Below are positions 55,187 through 64,000 of a stretch of 64,000 bases of DNA, in pieces; within the stretch, counting starts at the first letter, position 1, and every line of letters starts with the position of its first letter. Below the pieces are notes generated by a model. That model ran no database searches and was not told the DNA's origin. It saw only the letters and a program-made list of their open reading frames with translations. Where the stretch lies: positions 930,001 through 994,000 of the forward strand of contig NZ_CP094997.1 of assembly GCF_022869785.1 (NCBI RefSeq), given 5' to 3'. The stretch is from Dyadobacter chenwenxiniae (GTDB lineage Bacteria; Bacteroidota; Bacteroidia; Cytophagales; Spirosomataceae). Both the position numbers and the translations under genes were made by a program.

Positions 55187-55891
55187 TCAATTCTTCAATG
55201 TAACCATCAATCTTTCATAATAAGCTTCGGTTACGCTGCCTACATAATTGTAAGGAACTGTTGCCCGGGGAAGCTTCAAAGTTGTAACATCATTGTCCAC
55301 GAAGAAGGACGTAGAAGAGAATTGCGTAATAGGGACAACTTCTGAGCCTGATTTTTCCAACCTGTATGGAAACGTCATTTCATACTCGACATCCATATTT
55401 TCGCCTATTGCCATGTTTAACGCGACGGGCGGGCCCATTTTTTCTCTTTCACCGTACGTGCCGCCGCCAGTGCTGGTGTGCAGGATTTTTGCGCCCGAAG
55501 TGTTGTGAGTAAATCCGATCAGATAACCCTCATTGACAGGAAATGAAGGTGAAGCTATTCTCTTCAAAGTGATTTTGACGCCAAATTTTGCTATACCGAT
55601 TTTTCCTTCCTCACTTCCTGTATAACTGTCCGTTTTAGCCAATGACCGGGGTAAAGCAAGCACCTGATTTGAACCGGTGACTGTGCCAGCGACCGCGCCG
55701 CCTTCGCCCTGGAATGTGATTTTTTCAATGGAAAATTCGCAGGGATACATCCGGTCGCTGCCGTCTACATTCTTACATTTTGATTCAGGCAGGTTACCGA
55801 CCGGCACTTCGTGATCTGAACATGAAACTGCGATAGCAAGTACGCCATAGGCGAGCGAAAGAGTAAACGAGGCAATGCTAAGTTTGAACAT
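55187..55891 (-). CDS. Lipoprotein of unknown function
   Basis: The 234-residue protein has a lipoprotein signal (AIAVSCSDHE) and a mainly beta-strand body with no family I recognise. Cysteines at CKNVDG and YPCEF may form a disulfide. It lies 43 bases downstream of the di-haem peroxidase. In several bacteria such peroxidases sit beside small secreted partner proteins, so a joint role is possible but not shown by sequence. Confidence 0.6.
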   Translation of the reverse strand: MFKLSIASFTLSLAYGVLAIAVSCSDHEVPVGNLPESKCKNVDGSDRMYPCEFSIEKITFQGEGGAVAGTVTGSNQVLALPRSLAKTDSYTGSEEGKIGIAKFGVKITLKRIASPSFPVNEGYLIGFTHNTSGAKILHTSTGGGTYGEREKMGPPVALNMAIGENMDVEYEMTFPYRLEKSGSEVVPITQFSSTSFFVDNDVTTLKLPRATVPYNYVGSVTEAYYERLMVTLKN

Positions 55892-55934
55892 ACGATTAAT
55901 GGAAAAGTGATGGATGTTTAAGGTTATATAATGG

Positions 55935-56876
55935 TCATTTTGAAAACCGCCTGTCCGTTAGAGAGATCAGAAAATTTTCGATGTCTTGTTTTTCTACTTC
56001 GGTAAGCTGCAAAGATCCGGTCAAAAGCGAATCCCGGTTCATGCTGTTGGGAAGGATCGCCTCGGGATTATCATAGTAGTTAATGACTTCTTTCAATGTT
56101 TTAAACATTCCATTGTGCATGTAAGGCGCTGTGACGGAGATGTTTCTTAAAGAGCCGATTTTGAATTTACCAAGATCCGAAGCTTGATGTGTAATGGCTG
56201 ACCGGCCGCTATCTATGTGCATTTTGCCATCGAATAAGCCAATGTTTCTGAACTCGACGTTATTGAAATCAGGCCCAAAGTGGCATTGAATGCATTTGGC
56301 CTTGGTGTTAAATAGCTTGAATCCTCTTTTTGCAGAAGCGCTGACTGCATCCTCATTGTCGTTGATGCGCCAGTCGTCAAAAGGACTGTCGTTTGTTTCC
56401 AGCGAGCGTTCAAAATCAGAAAGCGCTTTTGCCAAACTGCTTTTGGACGGCAATTCTTTAAATATGCGCAGGAACGACTGCCGGTAAAATGCATCGGAGT
56501 TTAAGCGGGCAATGGCTGAATCCACAGGCAAATCCATTTCAACCGGATTTTCGATGGGGATCAGCACCTGCTGTTCCAAACTTGTGGCCCTTCCATCCCA
56601 GAAAAAACTTTCCTGAAAGCGCATGTTCATGGCCGAAGGTGTATTTCTTGTTCCCAGCCGACCATTCACGCCCGGACTAACGGCCAGAGAATCTGCAAAG
56701 GCCAGGTTTTCTTTATGACAGGAACCGCAGCTGATGGAGCGATTGCCGGATAATATCGGGTCAAAAAACAGCCGCTTTCCTAATTCCAAAGAAGTGGTCG
56801 GCTCGGGTTCATGCATTATACTGCGGATGAAAACCAACGGAAGGGCGCAGATCAGTATGACTATTTTTGCTTTCAC
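55935..56876 (-). CDS. Di-haem cytochrome c peroxidase (CcpA/MauG family)
   Basis: The 313-residue exported protein has two c-type haem sites, CGSCH and CIQCH. It has the family blocks GKRLFFDPILSGNRSISCG (partly quoted), RNTPSAMNM, FFWDGRA, and the C-terminal APYMHNGMFKTLKEVI. It should reduce peroxide in the periplasm or, as in MauG, modify a protein. It lies 16 bases after the lipocalin-like gene and before the lipoprotein. Confidence 0.92.
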   Translation of the reverse strand: MKAKIVILICALPLVFIRSIMHEPEPTTSLELGKRLFFDPILSGNRSISCGSCHKENLAFADSLAVSPGVNGRLGTRNTPSAMNMRFQESFFWDGRATSLEQQVLIPIENPVEMDLPVDSAIARLNSDAFYRQSFLRIFKELPSKSSLAKALSDFERSLETNDSPFDDWRINDNEDAVSASAKRGFKLFNTKAKCIQCHFGPDFNNVEFRNIGLFDGKMHIDSGRSAITHQASDLGKFKIGSLRNISVTAPYMHNGMFKTLKEVINYYDNPEAILPNSMNRDSLLTGSLQLTEVEKQDIENFLISLTDRRFSK

Positions 56877-56892
56877 TGAAAAGTGCTTTAAA

Positions 56893-57276
56893 TTACTTCT
56901 TCGGTAATTTCTTGCAGGCTAAGCCATTCGCGCCTTGATAGCGCTCTTGGCAGGTGTCGGAAATGGCGGTAAACAGCAATGAATCCTGGGCGTAATATTT
57001 GAGTTTATAGGTTCCGTAGTAAGCCAGATTACAACCATTGTCAGAGACACTTATCGTGTCATTTTTGATAAAATAACGCCCGTTGGTGAATGCTTTCCCA
57101 TTCACAATGCCATCATAAGTGCTGTCCGCCCGAAAGATAAATATCAGGTTAATGTCGCCATTGGGAGATTTTTGTATCCGCTGCCAGCGTCCCACAATGG
57201 GGTCTTGGGCACTAATAAAAGAGGCTATTGTTAAAAGAATAGCAAGGCAACCCAGCCATTTAAGGGCGTTTTTCAT
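56893..57276 (-). CDS. Secreted lipocalin-like small protein
   Basis: The 127-residue protein has a signal peptide ending FISAQ and a lipocalin-like body: IVGRWQRIQKSPNG, NLIFIFRADSTYDG, and KNDTISVSDNG. Two or three cysteines late in the chain may form a disulfide. It heads the three-gene group with the peroxidase and lipoprotein. No ligand can be assigned. Confidence 0.7.
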   Translation of the reverse strand: MKNALKWLGCLAILLTIASFISAQDPIVGRWQRIQKSPNGDINLIFIFRADSTYDGIVNGKAFTNGRYFIKNDTISVSDNGCNLAYYGTYKLKYYAQDSLLFTAISDTCQERYQGANGLACKKLPKK

Positions 57277-57627
57277 CAGTTTCGGATTTTGTGACTAAGA
57301 CTATCGCAAAGCTCGACTATCAGATTAAAACAGGATTTTGAATTTGTTGCAGATCCATTTGAAAACGTGTCAATTCCAGAAAAACGTGTCTAAACAGCAC
57401 ATTAGGCATTTTGAAAGATTCGTTTCCTGGAAATCAAATGGCGTACGATTACCTCATGTCTTGCAATGCCCGGCCTCTTGTGAGAAGTGGCCGAGCATAT
57501 GCAGCATTCAGCGTACCTAGGGAAGTGAACGCCACAAACCCTTGTTCGGGCTTTCCCGATAATTGGAAGTCATCATTTGTTTAAAAATATAGCAAGGAAA
57601 AACTCTATTTAGTATAAAACGAGGGTA
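57277..57627. other. Intergenic stretch between two minus-strand gene groups
   Basis: No gene is visible. A 14-base palindrome TCGGGCTTTCCCGA (57546-57559) lies near the end of the upstream gene; it lacks the TAAG flank of the 872/3443/9483 motif. Confidence 0.4.
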
Positions 57628-59046
57628 TTAAGTCGCCCACCATTTCTTGCGATTTTTATGGGTGTATAAATAGCTGCCTTCCTGGTGAAAATGATCATAA
57701 AATTCAAGGTCAAGGTGGTGAGCCTGCAGGTAAGTGAGGCAGTAAACGGCGGGCACGCTGGCTGGGAATTTTCCGAAGGTGTCGAAGATGTACTGGGCCA
57801 TGGTTGCAACACATTCCTGAAATTCCGGACTGTGAAATTGCGCCGCCGAACGAACTTTGCTGCTCTCTTTCCACGGCCCGGCCGTGTTTTTGTTAAAAGG
57901 CCCATCCTGCCCGAACTTGCGTTTTACCAATGCTTTCACTGCTTCGCTCATATCTTTGTAATGCGGCGGACAGTAAGACTCAAATACACCCGGCAAACCC
58001 GTAATGTTGGGAAAAGGTGAATTTTCAACCTTATTTGAAACAAAACCCAATCCCGGAACCTGGGGATCACCGCTCGCACCCAGCAGGCTAAAACGATCTA
58101 ACCCGTCGAACATCCACCCTCCCAGGCCAGTCGCCTGCAGCATCAGCATTCCGGCGTAACAAGCAGTAGACATTTCCGCCGTTGCTTCGGTAAGTGACAT
58201 TTGTTCAACATAACTGAGCGGATATGGATTTTCTACATCAACCAGGTTTTTGAATTTCTCCATTCCGGGAATTTTGCGGTTGTTGGTATCGTCGTAAATG
58301 CAGGCTCCATTTTGTACCAAAAAACACAGCGATCCCAGCATGTGCTGGGCGATATCGGCCACGGGAATGAGCAAAGTACTGCCCGGCGCATTGACGCACC
58401 AGGTATTGTGGCCGTCCATAAATGGCTCTTTTGCGGGAATGTTCAGGCGGCCGTCACTTAGTTTTACAATGCGTTTTTCATGTGCTTCCAGCCAATGTTG
58501 CAGGTCAAATTCACCTTTTTCCTTTTTAACCAGCGAACCGGAATCGCGCGTGGGCAGAAAATACGAGCCATTGTCGTCGGTAAAGAAAAACTCGGTCGTA
58601 TGAAAACCCGCGGCAGAAGGGAAAGTCCGTCCACCTGCGGCCATTGCATAGTTTGCCAGATGAGGGGCATATTTCTGGTTCCGGTAGATCATGTGGTGCC
58701 AGCCCGTATTGCCGGTAGCAGCGGTCAAAACCATCATTTGCTGCAATCTGGTCAGCGGTTCAGGCTTATGTTTTGATTTATATTTCATCACCCCGTCAGC
58801 AATTTCGGCACCCATTGAAAACCGTCTGGCGCGGCGGCCATACAATGCTTCGATCAGCGGAAATTTAATGGCTTCCGACAATCCCCTCGGAACATTTTCC
58901 AAACCTTCCAGTGTAGTAAATCCCCGCTTTTTAAGCGCAGTGCCCTTTTTTGTAAAACCCAGCTCTGTCAATGCAGCACCGGAGGCGAGCATCAGAGAGC
59001 CCATCATTTCGCGGCGGTTGACCGCATTGTTTTTGTTATTTTTCAT
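57628..59046 (-). CDS. Unknown protein with twin-arginine-like signal
   Basis: The 472-residue protein starts with NRREMMGSLMLASGAALT, a Tat-like signal. The motif RRARRFSMGAEI and the following segment PLTRLQQMMVLTAATGNTGW recall the start of nitroreductase-like proteins, but I do not recognise the family with confidence. The C-terminal part is rich in aromatic and histidine residues (HHLDLEFYDHFHQEG). It sits between the alpha/beta-hydrolase and the peroxidase group, so a redox role is possible. Confidence 0.55.
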   Translation of the reverse strand: MKNNKNNAVNRREMMGSLMLASGAALTELGFTKKGTALKKRGFTTLEGLENVPRGLSEAIKFPLIEALYGRRARRFSMGAEIADGVMKYKSKHKPEPLTRLQQMMVLTAATGNTGWHHMIYRNQKYAPHLANYAMAAGGRTFPSAAGFHTTEFFFTDDNGSYFLPTRDSGSLVKKEKGEFDLQHWLEAHEKRIVKLSDGRLNIPAKEPFMDGHNTWCVNAPGSTLLIPVADIAQHMLGSLCFLVQNGACIYDDTNNRKIPGMEKFKNLVDVENPYPLSYVEQMSLTEATAEMSTACYAGMLMLQATGLGGWMFDGLDRFSLLGASGDPQVPGLGFVSNKVENSPFPNITGLPGVFESYCPPHYKDMSEAVKALVKRKFGQDGPFNKNTAGPWKESSKVRSAAQFHSPEFQECVATMAQYIFDTFGKFPASVPAVYCLTYLQAHHLDLEFYDHFHQEGSYLYTHKNRKKWWAT

Positions 59047-59104
59047 GGCTAATAAGTAAGAAAGTGATTAGAATAAAATAGTTGACAAGTAATGTGATTG
59101 TAAT

Positions 59105-59974
59105 TCAAAGAGCCTCGCCTAAGAAAGCGACAAGGTCTTTCGAGAACCGTTCTGGTTCTTCCCAATGCACGGCGTGGCCTACCTTTTTGAGAATCCTCAG
59201 TTTCGAACCTTTAATGGCTTTGTGAAGCAACTGCTGATCTTCGATGGGTGTAAATACATCCTGGTCGCCCCAAATCAGTAAGGTAGGAACTGAGATTTGT
59301 TGCAGGTTATCCAGGTAGTTGCAGGTAATCATCGCGCTGACCGCAGCTTTCCAAACCCTCACAGGAAGTTTGGTGGACTCGTTTACCACCGTTTCAAAAA
59401 AATGGCCTGATACCGGGCGGTACAATGTGCTCTTTTGAAATTCATGAGCGAACGCAGCGTCCACAGGATCTTGCAGCGAATCAACCGCTGATTTGAAATC
59501 ATAAATTACCTTTTTATTGAAATGGGCAAACGCGCCAACTAATACCATGGCGGCAGTCTTCTCAGGATAATGCGTGGCGAAGCTTTGTGCAACCGTCGCG
59601 CCCAGAGAATGGCCGACAACAGCTGCTTTGTGAATCCCAAGTTTTTGCATGAACGCGACGATATCACCTGCCAGGACATCCGGATGATAACTGCCGTCGG
59701 GTTTGGAAGAATTTCCGTGGCCCCGCATAGACACGGCATATACATGAAGTGATTTGGGTAAAAGTGGCAGAACGAGCTCGTAGGAATGCCAGGAATCCGA
59801 ATATCCGTGCAGCAAGATCACCACGTCGCCATCCGGCGCCCCTTGTTCGACATAATGCAAAGTAAGATCGTCACTGATTTTGATCTGCTTTTCGACAGGC
59901 AGTAACTTCTCACAAATGCCTTTTTCGCAGAAGATAAACAGGAAGATAAGAATGATAGAAGCTTCTTTTTTCAT
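59105..59974 (-). CDS. Exported alpha/beta-hydrolase
   Basis: The 289-residue protein has a hydrophobic start (ASIILIFLFIFCEKGIC) and the alpha/beta-hydrolase core: LLHGYSDSWHSY, SMRGHGNS, the nucleophile elbow GHSLGA, WGDQDVFTP and KVGHAVHWEEPE. This is the layout of haloperoxidase-like perhydrolases and esterases. It follows the TonB receptor by 14 bases on the minus strand and belongs to the same transcript. Confidence 0.85.
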   Translation of the reverse strand: MKKEASIILIFLFIFCEKGICEKLLPVEKQIKISDDLTLHYVEQGAPDGDVVILLHGYSDSWHSYELVLPLLPKSLHVYAVSMRGHGNSSKPDGSYHPDVLAGDIVAFMQKLGIHKAAVVGHSLGATVAQSFATHYPEKTAAMVLVGAFAHFNKKVIYDFKSAVDSLQDPVDAAFAHEFQKSTLYRPVSGHFFETVVNESTKLPVRVWKAAVSAMITCNYLDNLQQISVPTLLIWGDQDVFTPIEDQQLLHKAIKGSKLRILKKVGHAVHWEEPERFSKDLVAFLGEAL

Positions 59975-59988
59975 GACAGTTTTTTGAA

Positions 59989-61215
59989 TTATATGTTGAC
60001 ACCGAGCGAGATAACGGCAGTTCTTCCGTCGGATGGCCAGATTCCCGGGCCGGGGTAGGAGGTAGGTCTTTTGGTGAAATAATTTTTGTCGGCCAAATTA
60101 TTGACGCTGATTCTGGCTGAAATGGCATTCGTTATCAGCCAGCTGGCATTCAAGTCCCACAAATGATATGCGGGCACTGGCCCTCTGGCTCCGGTGGATT
60201 GAGCCACGGGAGTGTTGAGTGCGTCCGAGAAAGTTTTGCTGACATAGCTGAATTGAAGCGTCATCCTGAATGTTCTGTAAGCTGCCGTCACGCCGTTCCG
60301 GATCGTCCAGTCCGGCGCCGATTCCACTTTGTTCCCGTCAATTCGCTTATTATCCGGCCCGGCTGAAATCCGGGCGTTCCGGTAGCGGGCGTCCATGTGG
60401 GAGACCGATGAAAACAAGTTTGTTTGAAACTTTCCGCAATGGAAAAGCGGACCTTCAATGAGCGCTTCTATGCCCATATGCCGGCTGTCACCCACATTGG
60501 TCCTGAGGATTTGCGTGGCTCCATCTTCCACGCTCACAACCAGGCTGCCCATCCGGTTGCGATAAACCAGGTCAAACAATCCGACATTAAAGTGAAAACC
60601 TCGCCATACACCCTTCACACCGATTTCTGAGTTGTAACCCGACGCATCTTTCAGGTTATTGTCAACCTTTTCATATATGCTTGCCGGAATAATGTCTTTA
60701 AATAAGACAGGCCGGTAAGCCTGCGACCAGCCGCCGTAAAGCTGAACATCATTGGTGACCTGGTATTGACCAGTGACGCCCAGAAGTACAAACCGGTGCC
60801 TGATCTTGTTTGGAACATTTTCAGGCTTATAGTAGCTGATCGTTCCCGACATGCTCGTCGTGCCGCTTTCAATGCGCAAGCCTGGTGAAATGAGCAGTTT
60901 TGGAGTGAACCTAACCTGATTTTCAATGAAGAATGCGGCATTTTTTGTTTTGTAATGCAAGTCTCGCCCAAATGGTTTTGTGACAGATAAATCAAAATCA
61001 GATCCGGTCGTGCCCTGCCCGAGCTGTCTGCGATGGAGATCGTTGTGCATAAGCTGGAAACCAACCGCCAGGGAAGATCCGACCTGGAATAGTGTATACT
61101 TGTGCATTACCCTCATCTCCGAAGTCAGGCTTTTATAGCCGTCAATATCAACCTGTCTTGGTTTTGAAATGACCTGTTTCAGGATTGATCGTGTCCTTAA
61201 TATTGGCCAATGCAT
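59989..61215 (-). pseudogene. TonB-dependent receptor, barrel part after a frameshift
   Basis: The frame contains most of the 22-strand barrel: MHKYTLFQVGSSLAVGFQL, FFIENQVRF, YGGWSQAYRP and the terminal SARISVNNLADKNYF with TAVISLGVNI. It has no signal peptide. It joins the N-terminal piece at 61148-62206 if one base in the AA near 61158 is removed, giving HFKTRQVDIDGYKSL. The family takes up iron-siderophores or other large ligands through the outer membrane. Confidence 0.85.
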
Positions 61216-62206
61216 CGAATTGGACGCTATTCCTCTTTCCCAAAACCGCCGAATGCGTTACCGTCATTTGCGTTCGGTCCGATAATTTCCAGTCAAAAAC
61301 AATGGACGGAACCCAGATGTCCGGATTAAAATAGTTTCGCTGCCGGCTGGCCTGCTTTGGATTTTCGTGAAACATAGAATCGGTTAAAGGCCCGGGTATT
61401 TTATAGATGTAGGCCGATCTGCCCACCTCGGCCTTCCATACTATTTTTCTTGTCGCCTGAAACTGCACGCTGGCAAATTGCGCATTAGCGTCCGAGCGGC
61501 TGCCTTCGCGATAACCCGCAGAATGTCTTTTATAGTTGTACACATAGTAAGTCCATTTTCCAATCCTACCACCCAATGCATTGTATGTGCTCAATAATCC
61601 ATACGTGCCAGCTGAATTGATGCTTTCAACACCGATCGTTTTTGTTGTATCCGCCTGTTTTGTCACATAATTGAGCATTCCTCCAAACTGGGCGCCATAT
61701 TGAAGTGAGGCAGTTCCACGTACCAGCTCGATATGCGATATGCTTTCCATCGGTGCGGAATAGTGGCTTGCAGGATAGCCATACATATCCGAGTTGGTCA
61801 AAATGCCATTTTGCCGGACATTCATTTCCCAGGATCGATGCGGGTCGAGGCCGCGAGTCGCGATATTGAGCTGGTTACCAGCCCCATCCATGTCATATAC
61901 AAATACACCCGGAATGCGGGCGAAAAGCTGCCTGCCGTTTTTCTCGGCAATGTTGACGTCTACGTCGGATAGCTTTATCAGTTCACTGCGTTTTCCTGCA
62001 AAGAGATAAGTACCCCTGATTTCCGGCAGAGATTCGGTGAGGCGGTTACGGTAATCGGTCACATTCAATTCGCGGAGCAAATGGGTGCGTTGCGGATCAT
62101 TCACCACCGAATCCGTCTGAGCTATTAAATCAATTGAATTTAATAAGCTGAGTAATAAGGCAAAAAACGTGTTCAGGATAAAAGTAAATGGGAAGGGCGT
62201 TTTCAT
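61148..62206 (-). pseudogene. TonB-dependent receptor (FecA-like), N-terminal part before a frameshift
   Basis: The product has a signal peptide and the plug domain (about 60-190) with NGRQLFARIPGVFVYDMDG, LNIATRGLDPHRSWEMN and HIELVRGTASLQYGA. The first barrel strands follow. The frame ends early in HFKTKTG, 68 bases past the start of the second frame. It is one gene with 59989-61215, about 739 codons together. The VHPO gene upstream ends 52 bases away. Confidence 0.87.
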
Positions 62207-62258
62207 ATTGATTGTGATAGTGGTGTCAGTGAACAGTGCTGCTCACTGACACCCGGAT

Positions 62259-63557
62259 TTAATCGGCTTGCGGTTGCAAGTGGTTTTTCAGGATCCAGCT
62301 GCCAACATTACTGCCAAGATCAAGACCAGCATCGCAGGAGAAGCGAAAGTGCAGCCCTGCCATGACGCGTGAATCGGCATTTTCTTTGGCTGCCTCACTG
62401 AAACTACCAAAGCTTCTCGTCGGTTTTGCGGGGTCCGCCGTTGTAGAAGGCATTGAAAATGAAACCTTGTCTCCAAGTATCCCAGCCAGAACCGTTGCCG
62501 CTGCATTCCCAAGTGCACTGTGGGTAGACGGGTAATCTTGCACCGGAGGGGTTGGTAACAAAGGCTCCCAGGTTGCATTGGGAGAAGTGGCATTGTTCCC
62601 ATCCTTTTCGGCCTGACGGATAGCTGTATACGGACGCCAGAAGTTGTAGTGAAATTTGGAATCCCAACCTGCCGTGTAAGAGTCAGCAAGTGCCATATTA
62701 AGCAATGCAAACAGCCGTGCCGTTCCGATCAGGTCCAGTTTGCCGGAAGCTGCTGCGGTCCTTGCTACACGGTTCCAGCCAATTTCCGAGAACTCGTACC
62801 AGAATTTTGCGTAAGATGTCTGCTCTGCTGAACGGCTTGTGCTGGCCAGATCGCCCATTTTCTTCACCTCTTCAAATCCGTCGGCGTACGCTTTGCTGGT
62901 CAATGTCGGGTGCGGCGCCACGCGAAATTGGTCAACTTTCGTAAGTCCAAATGGTTTCATTGTTTTCCAAAAAGGGGCGAAAACAAATGCCATTGGCGGT
63001 ACTCCCTGGAAAATACCCGGTACGGTCGAAGGTTCCACCCCGGCGATCGGGTCCTGCAATTCACCATCGTCTTTACGGAGACCGATGATTCCGGCTGCTG
63101 CTTCCTTTCCAATTGCTTTTCCGCGGGTAAGCTTATCACCTTCCTTCACAACCGAAAGTGAGACTGTCAGTGCGGAATCGAGCATGGCTTTTTTGTCAGG
63201 AAAAGAAGCCAGCAAGATATCGTGTGCTGCGGTGGCGGCTGCGGTGATCGGGTCGGCGGCAGCGTCGCGCTTCTGCAACGCATAGGTTTTGAAAGCCGGG
63301 GCAATGGCGTTCAAAGCGTCGTGCATGGCCAGGTGCACCATTGCATTCAGTCGGGACGCGACCAGTGAATGCTGGTAGGTTGCACCACCCATCGCGTTGA
63401 AGGCGACCTGGTTCCAATCCAGGATCACCTGATTGGAATATTCCTTTAAATGAGGAACCTTGCGGGATTCGTCGCCGGGCTCAACTCCATTTGATCGGTT
63501 GCATGCTGCAAAGACCGACACTACTGTTAAAATGGCTAATAATCGTAATTTTTTCAT
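62259..63557 (-). CDS. Vanadium-dependent haloperoxidase/PAP2 family lipoprotein
   Basis: The 432-residue protein has a lipoprotein signal (FAACNRSNG). The vanadate/phosphate-binding residues of the VHPO/PAP2 fold are in FWRPYTAIRQ (Lys/Arg motif), DYPSTHSALGNAAAT (the PSxH motif), and SRVMAGLHFRFSCDAG (the last Arg/His motif). Bacteroidota members may be haloperoxidases or acid phosphatases; sequence alone does not decide. It heads the minus-strand group with the TonB receptor, downstream of an AraC gene. A -7 element lies at 63620. Confidence 0.87.
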   Translation of the reverse strand: MKKLRLLAILTVVSVFAACNRSNGVEPGDESRKVPHLKEYSNQVILDWNQVAFNAMGGATYQHSLVASRLNAMVHLAMHDALNAIAPAFKTYALQKRDAAADPITAAATAAHDILLASFPDKKAMLDSALTVSLSVVKEGDKLTRGKAIGKEAAAGIIGLRKDDGELQDPIAGVEPSTVPGIFQGVPPMAFVFAPFWKTMKPFGLTKVDQFRVAPHPTLTSKAYADGFEEVKKMGDLASTSRSAEQTSYAKFWYEFSEIGWNRVARTAAASGKLDLIGTARLFALLNMALADSYTAGWDSKFHYNFWRPYTAIRQAEKDGNNATSPNATWEPLLPTPPVQDYPSTHSALGNAAATVLAGILGDKVSFSMPSTTADPAKPTRSFGSFSEAAKENADSRVMAGLHFRFSCDAGLDLGSNVGSWILKNHLQPQAD

Positions 63558-63619
63558 TTTTTTTGATGTTTTGTTTAACGTTGCAAAGGAATCCGATGCA
63601 CGTCTAATGGAGGTTATGA

Positions 63620-63627
63620 CAAAAGTA
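63620..63627 (-). promoter_or_regulatory. -7 element of the haloperoxidase operon
   Basis: On the minus strand this reads TACTTTTG, a perfect TAnnTTTG, 62 bases before the haloperoxidase start. Confidence 0.45.
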
Positions 63628-63664
63628 TTTGTACTTATTAAAAAGGTATTATTCCGTGAATTTT

Positions 63665-64000
63665 TCAGTTGTCAGACATGGTCTGTTTCACCTGCGTAGG
63701 CGCATAGCCGAACCTGCGTTTGAATGCCAGACTGAAATTGGAATAGTGGTTATAACCCAGCCGATCGGAAATGTCGATCACATCCTGATCGCATTGGTGA
63801 AGCAGGACCTGCTTTGCGTAGTTCATTTTTTTATCATCAACAAACCGCATTACCGAAGTATTGAAAAGTGCTTTGAAACCGTATTTCAGCTTAAAAGCAT
63901 TTAGTCCGAATTGTTTGATAATGGCATTGAGCGAAAGATCGTCGAGGTAATTTAATTCCAGATATTCTTTAACTTCTTGCAAAACTTCGACATCTTTCTG
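63665..64000 (-). CDS. AraC family regulator, 5' end cut by the window
   Basis: The frame is open to the end of the window. The visible 112 residues form a double HTH with LSLNAIIKQFGLNAFKLKYGF and ISDRLGYNHYSNFSLAFKRRFG. The sensing half lies outside. It ends 107 bases before the haloperoxidase start, so it is the likely local regulator. Such short AraC proteins beside TonB receptors often control iron uptake. Confidence 0.88.
   Translation of the reverse strand, partial: QKDVEVLQEVKEYLELNYLDDLSLNAIIKQFGLNAFKLKYGFKALFNTSVMRFVDDKKMNYAKQVLLHQCDQDVIDISDRLGYNHYSNFSLAFKRRFGYAPTQVKQTMSDN

Noticed and set aside
57546..57559. TCGGGCTTTCCCGA as a further copy of the GGG-N4-CCC operator
   Set aside because: It lacks the TAAG flank, lies 3' of a gene rather than before one, and may be a weak hairpin.
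1..64000. CRISPR arrays, rRNA and tRNA genes
   Set aside because: No regularly spaced repeats and no tRNA or rRNA-like sequence was noticed on either strand by eye; a tRNAscan and CRISPR search would be needed to exclude them fully.

Overview
The window looks like a chromosomal segment of a Bacteroidota bacterium of the Cytophagales, most like Dyadobacter or a close relative. This is inferred from gene content and promoter style, not from a search. The signs are a T9SS sorting domain, TPR and propeller sensor kinases, PadR-coupled MacB-like permeases with a permease-prefix domain, many lipoproteins, TAnnTTTG promoter elements and weak ribosome binding sites. No rRNA, tRNA or CRISPR array was seen.

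Layout. 1-4131: the 3' end of an AraC regulator, a NarL-type response regulator/histidine kinase pair, and a secreted DUF1349-like protein. 4187-9241: an accessory island with a YefM-YoeB toxin-antitoxin module lying between two copies of an XRE gene end, a large AT-rich KAP P-loop NTPase and another XRE regulator. 9483-18207: a likely galactomannan locus (GH26 mannanase, GH36 alpha-galactosidase with an in-frame stop, esterase, serine hydrolase, and a sugar dehydrogenase-PKD-cytochrome c fusion). 18278-21952: AraC regulator, alcohol dehydrogenase, NTF2-like protein and a frameshifted TSUP permease. 21962-23195: a graveyard of toxin-antitoxin and nuclease relics. 23296-30110: a lipoprotein, APC permease, ANT(6)-like adenylyltransferase, VOC protein and epoxide hydrolase, with several truncated genes and an IS3 relic. 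30287-46489: two SDR plus AraC cassettes, a decayed GH75 gene, a DUF2235 hydrolase, TetR and PadR units, a T9SS-secreted protein and a hybrid two-component sensor. 46977-51970: a frameshifted metalloprotease-tectonin gene divergent from an outer-membrane barrel and S41 protease. 52198-55176: a 7TM hybrid sensor kinase. 55187-64000: a minus-strand cluster with AraC, vanadium haloperoxidase, a frameshifted TonB receptor, an alpha/beta hydrolase, an unknown Tat-like protein, a lipocalin-like protein, a di-haem peroxidase and a lipoprotein.

The most notable signals are regulatory. (1) Three promoters (before 24165, 48515 and 48970) share a two-site array of a 13-base motif close to ACYTYTTGTAYAC. 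The repeats are 32-33 bp apart and the proximal one ends 32-33 bp before a TAnnTTTG element. This points to an undescribed regulon of secreted and surface proteins. (2) The AraC gene at 18430 and the NTF2-like gene at 20665 have the same promoter geometry: two 16-base direct repeats 22 bp apart, then 24 bp to TAnnTTTG. (3) A GGG-N4-CCCTAAG palindrome recurs before the two-component operon, the DUF1349-like gene and the mannanase.

Five reading-frame breaks in otherwise conserved genes (16315, about 21200, about 47100, about 47600, about 61158) mean either active gene decay or sequence errors. Reads must be checked before functions are ruled out.
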